Program-made: the position numbers and the translations under genes | Notes under the pieces: model-generated | The model's input: only the letters and a program-made list of their open reading frames with translations | Told to the model about the DNA's origin: nothing | The model's database searches: none | Shown: piece after piece, positions 54,736-63,197 of the stretch | Layout of the letters: each line of letters begins with the position of its first letter | Position numbering within the stretch: the first letter of the stretch is position 1 | Source: Blastomonas sp. CACIA14H2 | GTDB taxonomy: Bacteria; Pseudomonadota; Alphaproteobacteria; Sphingomonadales; Sphingomonadaceae | Reading direction: 5' to 3' | Length of the DNA: 64,000 bases | Assembly: GCA_000503195.1 (NCBI GenBank) | Contig: AYSC01000018.1 | Location: forward strand, 19,867-83,866

Positions 54736-56145
54736 ATGCGAATTCCTACCCCTAACCCTTCCCCGTTTGTCCCGAGCGAAGTCGAGGGACCTCAGCACAC
54801 GTCCCTCGACTTCGCTCGGGACAAACGAAAGTGGGTGATCGGCTTGTCGGTTGTGTTGGCTGCGCTCACCACCACCCCCGCTTATGCCCAGCTGGCAGTG
54901 GACGTGGACAATGCCGGCAGTGCGGACCTCGTCATCGCGGTCCCGGCGCTGCCCACCCCGCAGAGCGAGAGCACGCTCGCCGGCACTACCGAGGACCTCG
55001 GCAACCGCATCAGCGATGTCATCGCATCGGACCTCGACCGTTCCGGCCTGTTCAAGCCGATCGGACGCAACGCGGTGAAGCGCATCACGGTCGACGAGGT
55101 GACCGCGCCGACCTTTCCCTATTGGCAGGGCCGCAGCGCCGCCGCGCTGATCCAGGGCTTCGTCAAGTCGAACGGCGACGGCAAGATCACCGTCGGCTGC
55201 TATCTCTATGACGTCGCGCTGGGCAGCGAGCTGACCCGCCAGGGCTTTGTCGTCGAACCGGCGGACTGGCGCCGCGCCGCGCACAAATGCGCCGACAGCA
55301 TCTATTCGCGCCTGTCGGGCGAAAGCCCGTTCTTCGACAGCCGCATCGCCTATATCGCCGAGACCGGCCCCAAGGGGAACCGCACCAAGCGCCTCGCGAT
55401 CATGGATTCGGATGGCGCGAACCACCGGTTCATCACCAACGGCCAGTCGACCGCGCTGACCCCGCGCTTCTCGCCCGACTACAAGCAGATCGCGTATCTG
55501 AGCTATGTCGACGGCAACCCGCGCATCTATGTCTACGATCTGGGTACCGGCCGCCAGCGGCTGGTGACGCAGAGCCGCAACCCGACCTTCGCGCCGCGCT
55601 GGTCGCCCGATGGCCGCTATCTGCTCTATTCGATGGCGATCGGCGGCAATACCGACATCTACAAGATCTCGGCCGAAGGCGGCACGCCGGTGCGGCTCAC
55701 CGACGGCCCCGGCATCGATGTCGGCGGCAGCTTCTCGCCCGATGGCAGCCAGATCGTGTTCGAAAGCGATCGCAGCGGCGGCCAGCAGCTTTACGTGATG
55801 AACGCCGACGGCTCGAACCAGCGCCGCATCAGCTTTGGCGGCGGGCGCTATGCGACTCCCGAATGGAGCCCGCGCGGCGACCTCATCGCGTTCACCAAGA
55901 TGCAGGGCAATTTCCGCATCGGGGTGATGAGCCCCTCGGGCGGCGGCGAGCGGCTGCTGACCAACAGCTGGCAGGACGAGGCCCCGACCTGGGCGCCCAA
56001 TGGCCGCGTGATCCAGTTCTTCCGAACCGGACGCGGCGCGGTCAGTTCGACCGTCTGGCAGGTGGACCTCACCGGCGCGAACGAACGCCGCCTGCCGACG
56101 CCGGTCGATGGTTCCGATCCCGCCTGGGGCCCGATCCTGCCCTGA
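54736..56145 (+). CDS. tolB: Tol-Pal system protein TolB, start region altered by a palindromic repeat
   Basis: Periplasmic beta-propeller protein. From ATG 54736 it has 469 residues; from GTG 54835 (VIGLSVVLAALTT...) it has 436, the usual size. The extra 33 residues are largely the translation of an extragenic palindrome at 54764-54827, giving a VPSEVEG and SLDFARDKR peptide before a normal signal peptide cut after AYA. The propeller follows with TolB repeats (AFESDRSGGQQLYVMNADGS, GVMSPSGGGERLLTNS). It interacts with Pal. Which start is used cannot be read from the sequence; the GTG has only a weak GAAAG upstream. Confidence 0.93.
   Translation: MRIPTPNPSPFVPSEVEGPQHTSLDFARDKRKWVIGLSVVLAALTTTPAYAQLAVDVDNAGSADLVIAVPALPTPQSESTLAGTTEDLGNRISDVIASDLDRSGLFKPIGRNAVKRITVDEVTAPTFPYWQGRSAAALIQGFVKSNGDGKITVGCYLYDVALGSELTRQGFVVEPADWRRAAHKCADSIYSRLSGESPFFDSRIAYIAETGPKGNRTKRLAIMDSDGANHRFITNGQSTALTPRFSPDYKQIAYLSYVDGNPRIYVYDLGTGRQRLVTQSRNPTFAPRWSPDGRYLLYSMAIGGNTDIYKISAEGGTPVRLTDGPGIDVGGSFSPDGSQIVFESDRSGGQQLYVMNADGSNQRRISFGGGRYATPEWSPRGDLIAFTKMQGNFRIGVMSPSGGGERLLTNSWQDEAPTWAPNGRVIQFFRTGRGAVSSTVWQVDLTGANERRLPTPVDGSDPAWGPILP
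54764..54827. repeat. Perfect 27-bp palindrome (family B) inside tolB leader
   Basis: The left arm 54764-54790 and right arm 54801-54827 are exact reverse complements (27 bp) around a 10-nt loop (CTCAGCACAC). The core TCCCGAGCGAAGTCGAGGGA also occurs, with variation, at 60531-60618. It is open in the tolB frame. Confidence 0.9.
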
Positions 56146-56329
56146 TGGAGCCTTTTATACGTTCCGTGGGTTTACCCTGTCGATGAATGGAGTCAGACTT
56201 CCTTCAGCTTAACATTGGTTATATTTCGCAACGGGGTTGCTTCGGCACGGTGTTACAAGCCCCGCACTTTCCCCACGGGGCCTAGTCTGTGTCGTCTGTA
56301 TGGCCCCACACACAAGAAGGAGACGCTCG

Positions 56330-56848
56330 ATGAGAACTGTCCGCAACACGCTCGTCCTGGCCACCGCCGTCATCGCATTGGGCGCCTGCGCCAAGAAGGC
56401 CCCGCCCGAGCTGCCGCCCGCGCCGGGTCCGGCGGTCGACAATTCGCAAGGACAGAACAATTCGGGTGTCGGCAATGTCGCCGTTCCCGGCAGCCAGGCC
56501 GATTTCCTCGCCAAGGTGCGCTCCGACCGCATCCTGTTCGATCTTGACCGCTACAATGTCGATGCCGACGACCAGATCACGCTGCAGAGCCAGGCGCAAT
56601 GGCTGGCGCAATATCCGAACAAGCAGGCGATCATCGAAGGCCATGCCGACGAGCGCGGCACGCGCGATTACAACCTGGCGCTGGGCGAACGCCGCGCCAA
56701 TGCCGCAAAGAACTATCTGGTCTCGCTGGGCGTCAGCGAATCGCGCCTGCGCGTGGTGAGCTACGGCAAGGAACGCCCCGCCGCGATGGGTTCGGACGAG
56801 GCCAGCTGGGCGCAGAACCGCCGCGCGGTCACCGTGACCATCGACTGA
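56330..56848 (+). CDS. pal: Peptidoglycan-associated lipoprotein Pal
   Basis: Outer-membrane lipoprotein of 172 residues with lipobox ALGAC (Cys about residue 20) and a C-terminal OmpA-like domain (ILFDLDRYNVDADDQITLQS, IEGHADERGTRDYNLALGER) that holds peptidoglycan. AAGGAGA precedes the ATG. It closes the tol-pal operon and is followed by a terminator. Confidence 0.97.
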   Translation: MRTVRNTLVLATAVIALGACAKKAPPELPPAPGPAVDNSQGQNNSGVGNVAVPGSQADFLAKVRSDRILFDLDRYNVDADDQITLQSQAQWLAQYPNKQAIIEGHADERGTRDYNLALGERRANAAKNYLVSLGVSESRLRVVSYGKERPAAMGSDEASWAQNRRAVTVTID

Positions 56849-56874
56849 TCTCACGCATCAGTTCCAGGCATTCC

Positions 56875-56905
56875 AAGGGCCAGCCGTACGCAACGGCTGG
56901 CCCTT
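56875..56905 (+). terminator. Rho-independent terminator after pal
   Basis: A 12-bp stem AAGGGCCAGCCG / CGGCTGGCCCTT with a 7-nt loop is followed on the plus strand by TTCTT. It ends the tol-pal operon and, by its position against the symporter stop, may serve the convergent gene too. Confidence 0.85.
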
Positions 56906-56908
56906 TTC

Positions 56909-58225
56909 TTATTCGCCGACCGGCAGATCGAGACCGCGCTTGCCGTGCTCGGGCGTGTCGTGCGGTGCATGGGGAAGCTCCATTTCGGCCGGCTCGGGCA
57001 CTTCCAGCATGCCTTCCCATTTGGTGATGACGCTGGTCGCGACCGCGTTGCCGACGACGTTGGTCGCGGTGCGGCCCATGTCGAGGAACTGGTCGATCGC
57101 AAGGATGATCGCGACGCCCTCGACCGGCAGGCCGAATTGCGCCAGCGTGCCGGTGATGACCACCAGGCTGGCGCGCGGCACCGCAGCGATGCCCTTGGAC
57201 GAGACCATCAGCGTCAGCAGGATCAGGATCTGCGTCGTGATCGAAAGCTCGATGCCATAGGCCTGCGCGATGAACAATGTCGCGAAGCTCATGTACATCA
57301 TCGAACCGTCGAGGTTGAAGCTGTAGCCCAGGGGCAGCATGAAGCCCGAAATGCGGCGGGGTACGCCGAACCGGTCGAGTTGTTCGAACATCTTGGGCAG
57401 CGCCGCTTCCGAAGAGGCGGTCGAGAAGGCGATCAGCAGCGGCTCGCGGATATAGCGAATGAGCTGCCAGATCTTGCCGCGCAGGAAGATCCAGCCCATC
57501 GTCAGCAGGATGATCCACAGCAGCACCAGCGAGGCGTAGAACTCGACCAGCAGCTCGAAATAGGTCCCCAGGATCGCCAGCCCGCTGGATGCTACCACCT
57601 TGGCGATCGCGCCGAACACGGCGACGGGCGCAAAGCGCATCACATAGCCGGTGATCTGCAGCATCATCTCGGCCAGCGCCTCGGAGCCGCGCACCAGAGC
57701 CGCGCCTTTCTCGCCAATCGCCGACAGCGCGACGCCCGCGAACACCGAGAAGACCAGGATCTGCAGGATGTTGTTGGTCGCGAGCGCCTCGAGCGCGTTC
57801 TTGGGGAAGATCGACAGCGTGAACTCCCACGCGTCGAGCTTCTTCACCTCGCCGACCATCTTGGCCGCTTCCGCCGCTTCGGGGATCGGCGCGCCGATGC
57901 CCGGCTGGAAGAGGTTGACCATCAGCAGCCCGAGCCCGATCGAGATGAAGCTCGCGGTGATGAACCAGGTCAGCGCGCGCACGCCGATGCGGCCGAGCGC
58001 GCTGCTGTCCCCCATATGCGCGATGCCGACGACGATGGTCGAGAGCACCAGCGGCGCGACGAGCAGCTTGATGAGGTTGAGGAAGATGTCCGAGAGCAGC
58101 TTGAACGTCTTGGTGATATATTCGAACATCGGGCTGTCCGCCGCGACACCGACATGGACGGCATAACCGACCGCCACGCCGAGCACCATGCCGGCGAAAA
58201 TATACCAGGTAAGCTTGCGATCCAT
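56909..58225 (-). CDS. Dicarboxylate/amino acid:cation symporter (DAACS family)
   Basis: Membrane transporter of 438 residues with the glutamate-transporter (GltPh/DctA/GltP) fold. Hallmarks are SIFPKNALEALATNNILQIL, the ligand-binding loops PLGYSFNLDGSMMYM and IVNVVGNA-like TNVVGNAVATSVITKWEG, and the segment ASSEAALPKMFEQLDRFGVP. It imports C4-dicarboxylates or acidic amino acids with Na+ or H+. It stands alone on the minus strand. Confidence 0.93.
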   Translation of the reverse strand: MDRKLTWYIFAGMVLGVAVGYAVHVGVAADSPMFEYITKTFKLLSDIFLNLIKLLVAPLVLSTIVVGIAHMGDSSALGRIGVRALTWFITASFISIGLGLLMVNLFQPGIGAPIPEAAEAAKMVGEVKKLDAWEFTLSIFPKNALEALATNNILQILVFSVFAGVALSAIGEKGAALVRGSEALAEMMLQITGYVMRFAPVAVFGAIAKVVASSGLAILGTYFELLVEFYASLVLLWIILLTMGWIFLRGKIWQLIRYIREPLLIAFSTASSEAALPKMFEQLDRFGVPRRISGFMLPLGYSFNLDGSMMYMSFATLFIAQAYGIELSITTQILILLTLMVSSKGIAAVPRASLVVITGTLAQFGLPVEGVAIILAIDQFLDMGRTATNVVGNAVATSVITKWEGMLEVPEPAEMELPHAPHDTPEHGKRGLDLPVGE

Positions 58226-58389
58226 GGTCCTGCCCTTTTGTCCCTAGTTCGTGTCCTACCGGGCTACCCGAAATGCGCAACCCCCGTGCAGCAGCGTCAG
58301 CGGGATCGGGCTGGACGAACGCCGGGGCGGTGCCTAGCGTCGCGCGATAACCGCTGCCCGCCGCAGCCCGTACCCGGCCAAAGGTTCCG

Positions 58390-59013
58390 ATGAGCGCCTT
58401 CGAATTCTTCTTCAGCTTCTATGGTCTGCTGCTCGGGCTGTCGGTCGCCGAACTGGTGGGCGGCTTCGCGCGCGTGCTCCACGAACGGCAGCGCGTGCGA
58501 TTCGGCTGGCTGACGCCGCTGCTCGCGCTGTTCGTGGCGGTCGATCTGGTGACCTTCTGGAACCAGGCCTGGGTCTTCTTTCGCGCGGCGCCCTTCAATC
58601 CGGCGCTGCTGCTGGTCGGGCTGATCATCGCGGCGACCTTCTATATCGCCGCCAGCATCACCTTTCCCCGCGTCACCGCAGAAGGGGTGGAGACGGCGAT
58701 CGACCTCGACGCGCATTTCTGGGCGCATCGCGGCGTGGTGTTCGGCTGCGTGTTCGCCGCGAACGCGATGGTCTGGCTGCTGCTCGGCGCGCTGGCCGGC
58801 ATCAGCGAGGTCTGGGCAGCGGTCTGGACGCCGCGCCTGATGTTCGGCGTGGCGCTGTTCGCCGCGTGCACGCTCGCTGGAGCCTTTGCACGCCAGCGCG
58901 GCGTGGTCATTGCCGCGCTGCTGGTGCTGCTCGCCTATGCGCTGTGGAACATGGCGCGCGCCGCCAGCGCGCTGTTTGCGACGGGTGTCTGGACTCCGGC
59001 AGTGGGAAGCTGA
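58390..59013 (+). CDS. Hypothetical multi-pass membrane protein
   Basis: A 207-residue protein with about six hydrophobic segments (for example FEFFFSFYGLLLGLSVAELV, ALLLVGLIIAATFYIAASIT, GVVFGCVFAANAMVWLLLGA). No named family recognised. Codon use is like the neighbours and it is flanked by convergent and same-strand genes. It converges with the DUF3828-like gene. Confidence 0.65.
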   Translation: MSAFEFFFSFYGLLLGLSVAELVGGFARVLHERQRVRFGWLTPLLALFVAVDLVTFWNQAWVFFRAAPFNPALLLVGLIIAATFYIAASITFPRVTAEGVETAIDLDAHFWAHRGVVFGCVFAANAMVWLLLGALAGISEVWAAVWTPRLMFGVALFAACTLAGAFARQRGVVIAALLVLLAYALWNMARAASALFATGVWTPAVGS

Positions 59014-59028
59014 CGCGGCGCGCCTGTT

Positions 59029-59514
59029 TCAGCCTCCTGATTTCAGCCCCTTGCGCAGCTTCGCGGCAAAGCTGGGCGTGGTCGGCGTGACGATATCGCT
59101 GACGAACCATTGGCCCTTGATCAGCACCAGATCGACCGAATAGCGCGTGGCGCCGAAATTGCGCATCTGCACGGTCACGCGCGCGCCGGTGTCGCCCCTC
59201 GCCGCCACCGTGCTGCTGACGAGCTTGTAATCGCTGCTGGTATCCTGGCAGTCGCAGAACGGGACCGTGTCGATGACGCAGATTCCGCCCCCTGCCTCGG
59301 CGCAGGCATCATCCCTCGCGATCAGCGCCTTGAGCGCGGGTGCATAACGCACCGAACGATAATCGAAATCGCCGGGCAGCTTCGCATAGATACCTTCGAC
59401 ATAGCGCTTGGCGGCCGCAAGCTCTGCCGGAGTCGCCGCGCTGGCAGCACTCGGCACGGCGGGCGCCAGCAGCATCAGCGCCGTTGCGACCCAGGCAAAT
59501 GTCTTTCCTGTCAT
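59029..59514 (-). CDS. DUF3828-like exported protein
   Basis: A 161-residue protein with a signal peptide (MTGKTFAWVATALMLLAPAV) and a small mature domain whose pattern YAPALKALIARDDACAEAGG, CDCQDTSSDYKLVSSTVAAR and KGQWFVSDIVTP resembles DUF3828. Cysteines at DTVPFCDCQD could pair. Function unknown. GGGGGATCA precedes the ATG. Confidence 0.7.
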   Translation of the reverse strand: MTGKTFAWVATALMLLAPAVPSAASAATPAELAAAKRYVEGIYAKLPGDFDYRSVRYAPALKALIARDDACAEAGGGICVIDTVPFCDCQDTSSDYKLVSSTVAARGDTGARVTVQMRNFGATRYSVDLVLIKGQWFVSDIVTPTTPSFAAKLRKGLKSGG

Positions 59515-59644
59515 TGATCCCCCCGAAAACCTCTGTCGCGCCTCGCAATGTCTGTCCACCGCACCTTGCCGCAGACCGAGCCTAACGTGATCGCCGCGCG
59601 GCCTCAAGCGCCGGCAAGCCGCGCGCACCGACCGGACGCAAAAC

Positions 59645-59670
59645 GGGGGCCGACATTGCTGTCGGCCCCC
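59645..59670 (-). terminator. Hairpin followed by T-run on the minus strand
   Basis: GGGGGCCGAC / GTCGGCCCCC form a perfect 10-bp stem with a 6-nt loop, and the minus strand continues CGTTTT. It would end a transcript entering from the right, upstream of the DUF3828-like gene. Confidence 0.6.
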
Positions 59671-60340
59671 ACTGCGCCTGATCTGGCTTTCCGGATCGTT
59701 GATCCGACGCCCGTGAAAGCGGTTTCCCGCCTCAAGATGGTCTGTCTGCCGCGCCGCGAGCGGTGGGGCCGACATGTCCGTTCCAGGCTGTCGATGGTTT
59801 TACGTCGGCATTTCTGCTTCGGCTCCGCCTTCGATCCCGATCACCCTTTCAGGCGTCCGGCTTCGCGCGAGGCTTGGGTCGATTGGCCCGAAGGCCCCTG
59901 GTCCGAAGACCTTCGCCCCAAGTCCGCGCTCTGCCTGACACCTCCGGCTTGTACCGTCCGGTTCAGTTCATCCGGCCCCAGCAACACCACCCCGAAGAGC
60001 CATGCGCGTTAACCGATTGTCCTGAGCCTTAAGGTCCTGCCCCGAGGCATCGCACCGGCCGACCGCTCCATCCAGGTCTTGCGACCCGCATCATGCCTGT
60101 CTGCCGATCATCGTCCGTCCATCCGAACCTTTTCAGACCGTCCCTTGCACTCCCTCGCATCGCTGTTCCGGAGCCCTGGGGACAATCTCTTCCAGCCTGT
60201 GCATAACACCGGCCTTCCTTCCGTTCCGATCTCTGTTGCCAGGTCCCGGTCCGGGCAGTCTCTCCGGCCTTCGAACCCGCGCCTTACATCTCTGTAATCG
60301 CTTGGTTTTTCCGGCTTTCAGTCCGCTTTCCGTCTGTCCT
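59671..60340 (-). ncRNA. Candidate structured RNA (unknown class)
   Basis: The minus strand reads through a stretch rich in short stems, including two adjacent UUCG tetraloop hairpins (GGTC-UUCG-GACC and GGCC-UUCG-GGCC), GGATC-AAC-GATCC near the 3' end, and a terminator-like hairpin at 59645-59670. I compared it by eye with RNase P RNA, tmRNA, SRP RNA and 6S features and found no match. A 12-codon frame starting at 60003 (ATG to stop at 59968) lies within it. The 5' end is a guess. Confidence 0.3.
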
Positions 60341-60396
60341 TCCGACCTCGTGAAGGTGTCACGAGACCCGAGTCGCAGCCAGCGAAAATGCGGGAG

Positions 60397-60430
60397 TTAT
60401 CCACAGATGGCGCCGGTTCGCTGTGGATAA
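60397..60430. promoter_or_regulatory. Inverted pair of perfect DnaA boxes
   Basis: TTATCCACAG (60397-60406) and CTGTGGATAA (60421-60430) are a perfect 10-bp inverted repeat around 14 nt, each holding the TTATCCACA DnaA box. A third box of the TTATNCACA form lies at 60198-60206 on the minus strand. The role (origin, DnaA titration or promoter control) is not determined. Confidence 0.7.
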
Positions 60431-60530
60431 AATGGTGGATAGCAATGGATTAAAGTGCGTCGGTTCGATTGTTTCATCGGGGCGTAACAAAGGTGGTTTT
60501 CGCGCTGTAAGAGCTCGCATGATTCGTGAA

Positions 60531-60618
60531 TGCGTCCCTCAACTATGCTCGGGACAAGCGGAAGAGTGGGAGGCCGCCGCTCCCCTTCCCGCGTTCCCGA
60601 GCATAGTCGAGGGACGCA
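60531..60618. repeat. Imperfect inverted repeat (family B)
   Basis: Arms 60531-60554 and 60595-60618 (24 bp, one mismatch) flank a 40-nt loop. The core CCCGAGCATAGTCGAGGGAC is related to that in the tolB leader. It lies just downstream of the DUF3429 gene. Confidence 0.75.
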
Positions 60619-60630
60619 TGCGAGAGCCTG

Positions 60631-61089
60631 TCAGCCAACTACCCCCATCGGCACCACGGCCATGACCACCAGGCACGCAACCACGATCCCCGTCACCCGG
60701 CTGCGCATGGTGCCATAGTCCGCATCGGTCGCCCCGGCGCGCACCGCCTGCTTGTCGAGCCACCACAGCACCCCGAAGCCCAGCGCGAACAGCAGCGCCG
60801 CCTCGTTGAACGGCACGAACCACAGGGCGGCGCAGGTGCCCAGCACCACCGCATTGCTGGCGATGAACAGGTTCGGGGCCACCCGCTCGGGCGCGACCAC
60901 CTGGATGCCCCAGAGCGTGCCCGCCATGAACATCAGGATGGTGAACGCCCAGTAGCAGGTCAGGTTGGCGGCGTTGACGTCGCCGAAGCCGACGACATGG
61001 CTGAGCGCGCCCGCGATGAACGGCAGCGCGCCCGCATAGGTCAGGCCCTGCATCAGCAGGCGGTTGTTGCCCTCGCCCTGCCCCGCCAT
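60631..61089 (-). CDS. DUF3429 domain-containing membrane protein
   Basis: A 152-residue protein with about five hydrophobic spans (MQGLTYAGALPFIAGALSHV, YWAFTILMFMAGTLWGIQVV, LFIASNAVVLGTCAALWFVP). The pattern matches DUF3429 (TMEM69-like). Function unknown. It lies 9 nt downstream of argG on the same strand and is probably cotranscribed with it. Confidence 0.8.
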   Translation of the reverse strand: MAGQGEGNNRLLMQGLTYAGALPFIAGALSHVVGFGDVNAANLTCYWAFTILMFMAGTLWGIQVVAPERVAPNLFIASNAVVLGTCAALWFVPFNEAALLFALGFGVLWWLDKQAVRAGATDADYGTMRSRVTGIVVACLVVMAVVPMGVVG

Positions 61090-61098
61090 GCGCCGCGC

Positions 61099-62316
61099 TC
61101 AGCCCTGACGGCGGCCCAGCAGCCGCAGCCGCAGTGCGTTGAGCTTGATGAAGCCCTCGGCATCCTTCTGGTCATAGGCACCCGCATCGTCCTCGAAGGT
61201 CACGACCTTCTCGCTGTACAGCGAATAGGGCGACTTGCGGCCCACGACCCAGGCATTGCCCTTGTACAGCTTCAGCCGCACGGTGCCGGTGACATGGCTC
61301 TGGCTGTGATCGATCGCCGCCTGCAGCATCTCGCGCTCGGGGCTGAACCACAGGCCGTTATAGATCAGCTCGGCATAGCGCGGCGCGAGCTCGTCCTTGA
61401 GATGCGCCGCGCCGCGATCGAGCGTCAGCTGCTCGATACCGCGATGCGCGATGTGATAGATGGTGCCGCCGGGCGTCTCGTACATGCCGCGCGACTTCAT
61501 GCCGACGAAGCGGTTCTCGACCAGATCGAGCCGCCCGATGCCGTGCGTCTTGCCCAGATCGTTGAGCTTCGCCAGCAGCGTCGCCGGGCTCATCCCCTCG
61601 CCGTTCAGCGCGACGCCATCGCCGCGCTCGAAATCGATCGTGATATATTCCGGCGTGTCCGGCCCCTCTTCGGGATGGTGGGTGCGCGAATAGACATAAT
61701 CGGGGACTTCATCCCACGGATCCTCGAGCACCTTGCCCTCGGACGAGGTGTGCAGCAGGTTTGCGTCGGTCGAGAACGGCGCTTCGCCGCGCTTGTCCTT
61801 GGCGACCGGGATCTGGTGCGCCTCGGCAAATTCGATCAGCCGGGTGCGGCTGGTCAGGTCCCATTCGCGCCAGGGGGCGATCACCTTCACATCGGGATCG
61901 AGCGCATAATAGCCCAGTTCGAAGCGCACCTGATCGTTGCCCTTGCCGGTCGCGCCATGGCTGACCGCATCGGCGCCGACCATTTTCGCGATCTCGATCT
62001 GGCGCTTGGCGATCAGCGGCCGCGCGATCGAGGTGCCGAGCAGATAGGTGCCTTCGTACAGCGCATTGGCGCGCATCATCGGGAAGACATAATCGCGCAC
62101 GAATTCCTCGCGCAGGTCGTCGATGAAGATATGCTCGGGCTTCACGCCCATCATCTGCGCCTTGGCGCGCGCGGGCTCCAGCTCCTCGCCCTGGCCCAGA
62201 TCGGCGGTGAAGGTCACCACTTCGCAGTTGTAGGTCTGCTGCAGCCATTTGAGGATGACGCTGGTATCCAGACCGCCCGAAAAGGCCAGAACGACGCGGT
62301 TTACCGATTGGGTCAT
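61099..62316 (-). CDS. argG: Argininosuccinate synthase
   Basis: Joins citrulline and aspartate with ATP in arginine biosynthesis. The 405-residue protein has the ATP-binding [14 protein letters not shown] at the N-terminus, [15 protein letters not shown], and the later [14 protein letters not shown]. The ATG at 62316 gives the family start; the frame extends to 62439 without homology. No other arg gene is in the window. It is followed by the DUF3429 gene. Confidence 0.97.
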   Translation of the reverse strand: MTQSVNRVVLAFSGGLDTSVILKWLQQTYNCEVVTFTADLGQGEELEPARAKAQMMGVKPEHIFIDDLREEFVRDYVFPMMRANALYEGTYLLGTSIARPLIAKRQIEIAKMVGADAVSHGATGKGNDQVRFELGYYALDPDVKVIAPWREWDLTSRTRLIEFAEAHQIPVAKDKRGEAPFSTDANLLHTSSEGKVLEDPWDEVPDYVYSRTHHPEEGPDTPEYITIDFERGDGVALNGEGMSPATLLAKLNDLGKTHGIGRLDLVENRFVGMKSRGMYETPGGTIYHIAHRGIEQLTLDRGAAHLKDELAPRYAELIYNGLWFSPEREMLQAAIDHSQSHVTGTVRLKLYKGNAWVVGRKSPYSLYSEKVVTFEDDAGAYDQKDAEGFIKLNALRLRLLGRRQG

Positions 62317-62389
62317 GCAAGCGGACTTTCTTACAGGAAATTGGGATCGCGCGCCGCCTAACAGCGCGGGGGCATGGGGGCAAGCGCGA

Positions 62390-62962
62390 TCACACCCAGC
62401 CCGCGGTCTGCGCGCCGATCCAGAGGCCCAGCCCTGCAAACATCAGCGCCGCGCCGATCTGCAGCGCGCGGATCGGCAGGATACGCTCTATTTTGTGGCC
62501 CAGCAGCACCGCGGGCACATTGGCAACCATCATGCCGAGCGTCGTCCCGGCGGTGACCGCGAATACGTTCTGGTAATGCGCCCCCATCGCGACGGTGGCG
62601 ATCTGGGTCTTGTCGCCCATCTCGACCAGGAAGAACGCGATCAATGTGGTGAGGAAAACGCCCGTCCCGCGCCTTTTGGGTTCCTCCTTCTCGTCGAACT
62701 TGTCGGGGATCAGCGCCCACAGGCCCATGACGATGAAGCCGCCGGCGATGGCGAAGCGGAACGCGGGGCTGTCGAGCAGGCCAGCGACCTGCTGGCCGAT
62801 CAGCGCCGCGAAAAAATGGTTGGCGAGCGTCGCAGCGAAGATGCCCGCGATGATCGGCACCGGCTTGCGCAGCCGCGCGGCGAGCAGAATGGCGAGCAGC
62901 TGGGTCTTGTCGCCCATTTCGGCGAGCGCGACCAGCGACAGCGAGGCAAGAAAGGCTTCCAT
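62390..62962 (-). CDS. GDT1/TMEM165-family cation transporter (UPF0016)
   Basis: Membrane protein of 190 residues with the two family repeats: [20 protein letters not shown] near the N-terminus and [20 protein letters not shown] later, the E-x-G-D-K-T motifs that line the ion path. Members move Mn2+ or Ca2+; the manganese-type riboswitch upstream points to Mn2+ export. It is transcribed toward argG with a 73-nt gap. Confidence 0.93.
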   Translation of the reverse strand: MEAFLASLSLVALAEMGDKTQLLAILLAARLRKPVPIIAGIFAATLANHFFAALIGQQVAGLLDSPAFRFAIAGGFIVMGLWALIPDKFDEKEEPKRRGTGVFLTTLIAFFLVEMGDKTQIATVAMGAHYQNVFAVTAGTTLGMMVANVPAVLLGHKIERILPIRALQIGAALMFAGLGLWIGAQTAGWV

Positions 62963-62978
62963 CCGACGAGACTTTCAG

Positions 62979-63160
62979 GGCCGGGCAGCAGGCGACACAA
63001 TGGCATCTTCCCCCCTGCCCGGCCGGACAATGGGTTCGGATGTCATCGGTCTTGCCGGAAGCCGGATCGCTTCGATCCGGAAACCCGCGCGCCATGGCCT
63101 CTCGGCCAAGTGTGTTGACGCACGGACCGGCTGGCGCCGGTTGGCTACTCCCCATCAGAC
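62979..63160 (-). promoter_or_regulatory. yybP-ykoY (Mn2+) riboswitch before GDT1-family gene
   Basis: On the minus strand GGGGAGTAGCC (63143-63153), CGTCAACACACTTGG and GGCAAGACCG (63048-63057) occur in the order of the yybP-ykoY RNA class, which binds Mn2+. Downstream, GGCCGGGCAG and CTGCCCGGCC (about 62979-63025) form a hairpin just before the GDT1 gene and may be the expression platform. It has no U-tract, so translational control is more likely. Identification is from memory of the class consensus. Confidence 0.8.
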
Positions 63161-63197
63161 GTGCTAGCCTTTAGGCGGTCAGGTGGAGGGATGCAAG

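Larger units (their letters stand above)
59515..60630. other. 1.1-kb gene-free region with DnaA boxes, repeat and possible RNA
   Basis: No open frame here has a recognisable domain or a normal third-codon pattern. The region contains a hairpin at 59645-59670, two UUCG-capped hairpins on the minus strand (59885-59896 and 59900-59911), three DnaA-box-like sequences (60198-60206, 60397-60405, 60422-60430) and a family B inverted repeat (60531-60618). Possible roles are an unlinked DnaA-binding locus, an origin, or a structured RNA gene on the minus strand. Confidence 0.6.

Noticed and set aside
59515..60370. RNase P RNA, tmRNA, SRP RNA or 6S RNA in the gene-free region
   Set aside because: I looked for their conserved cores on both strands and did not find them.
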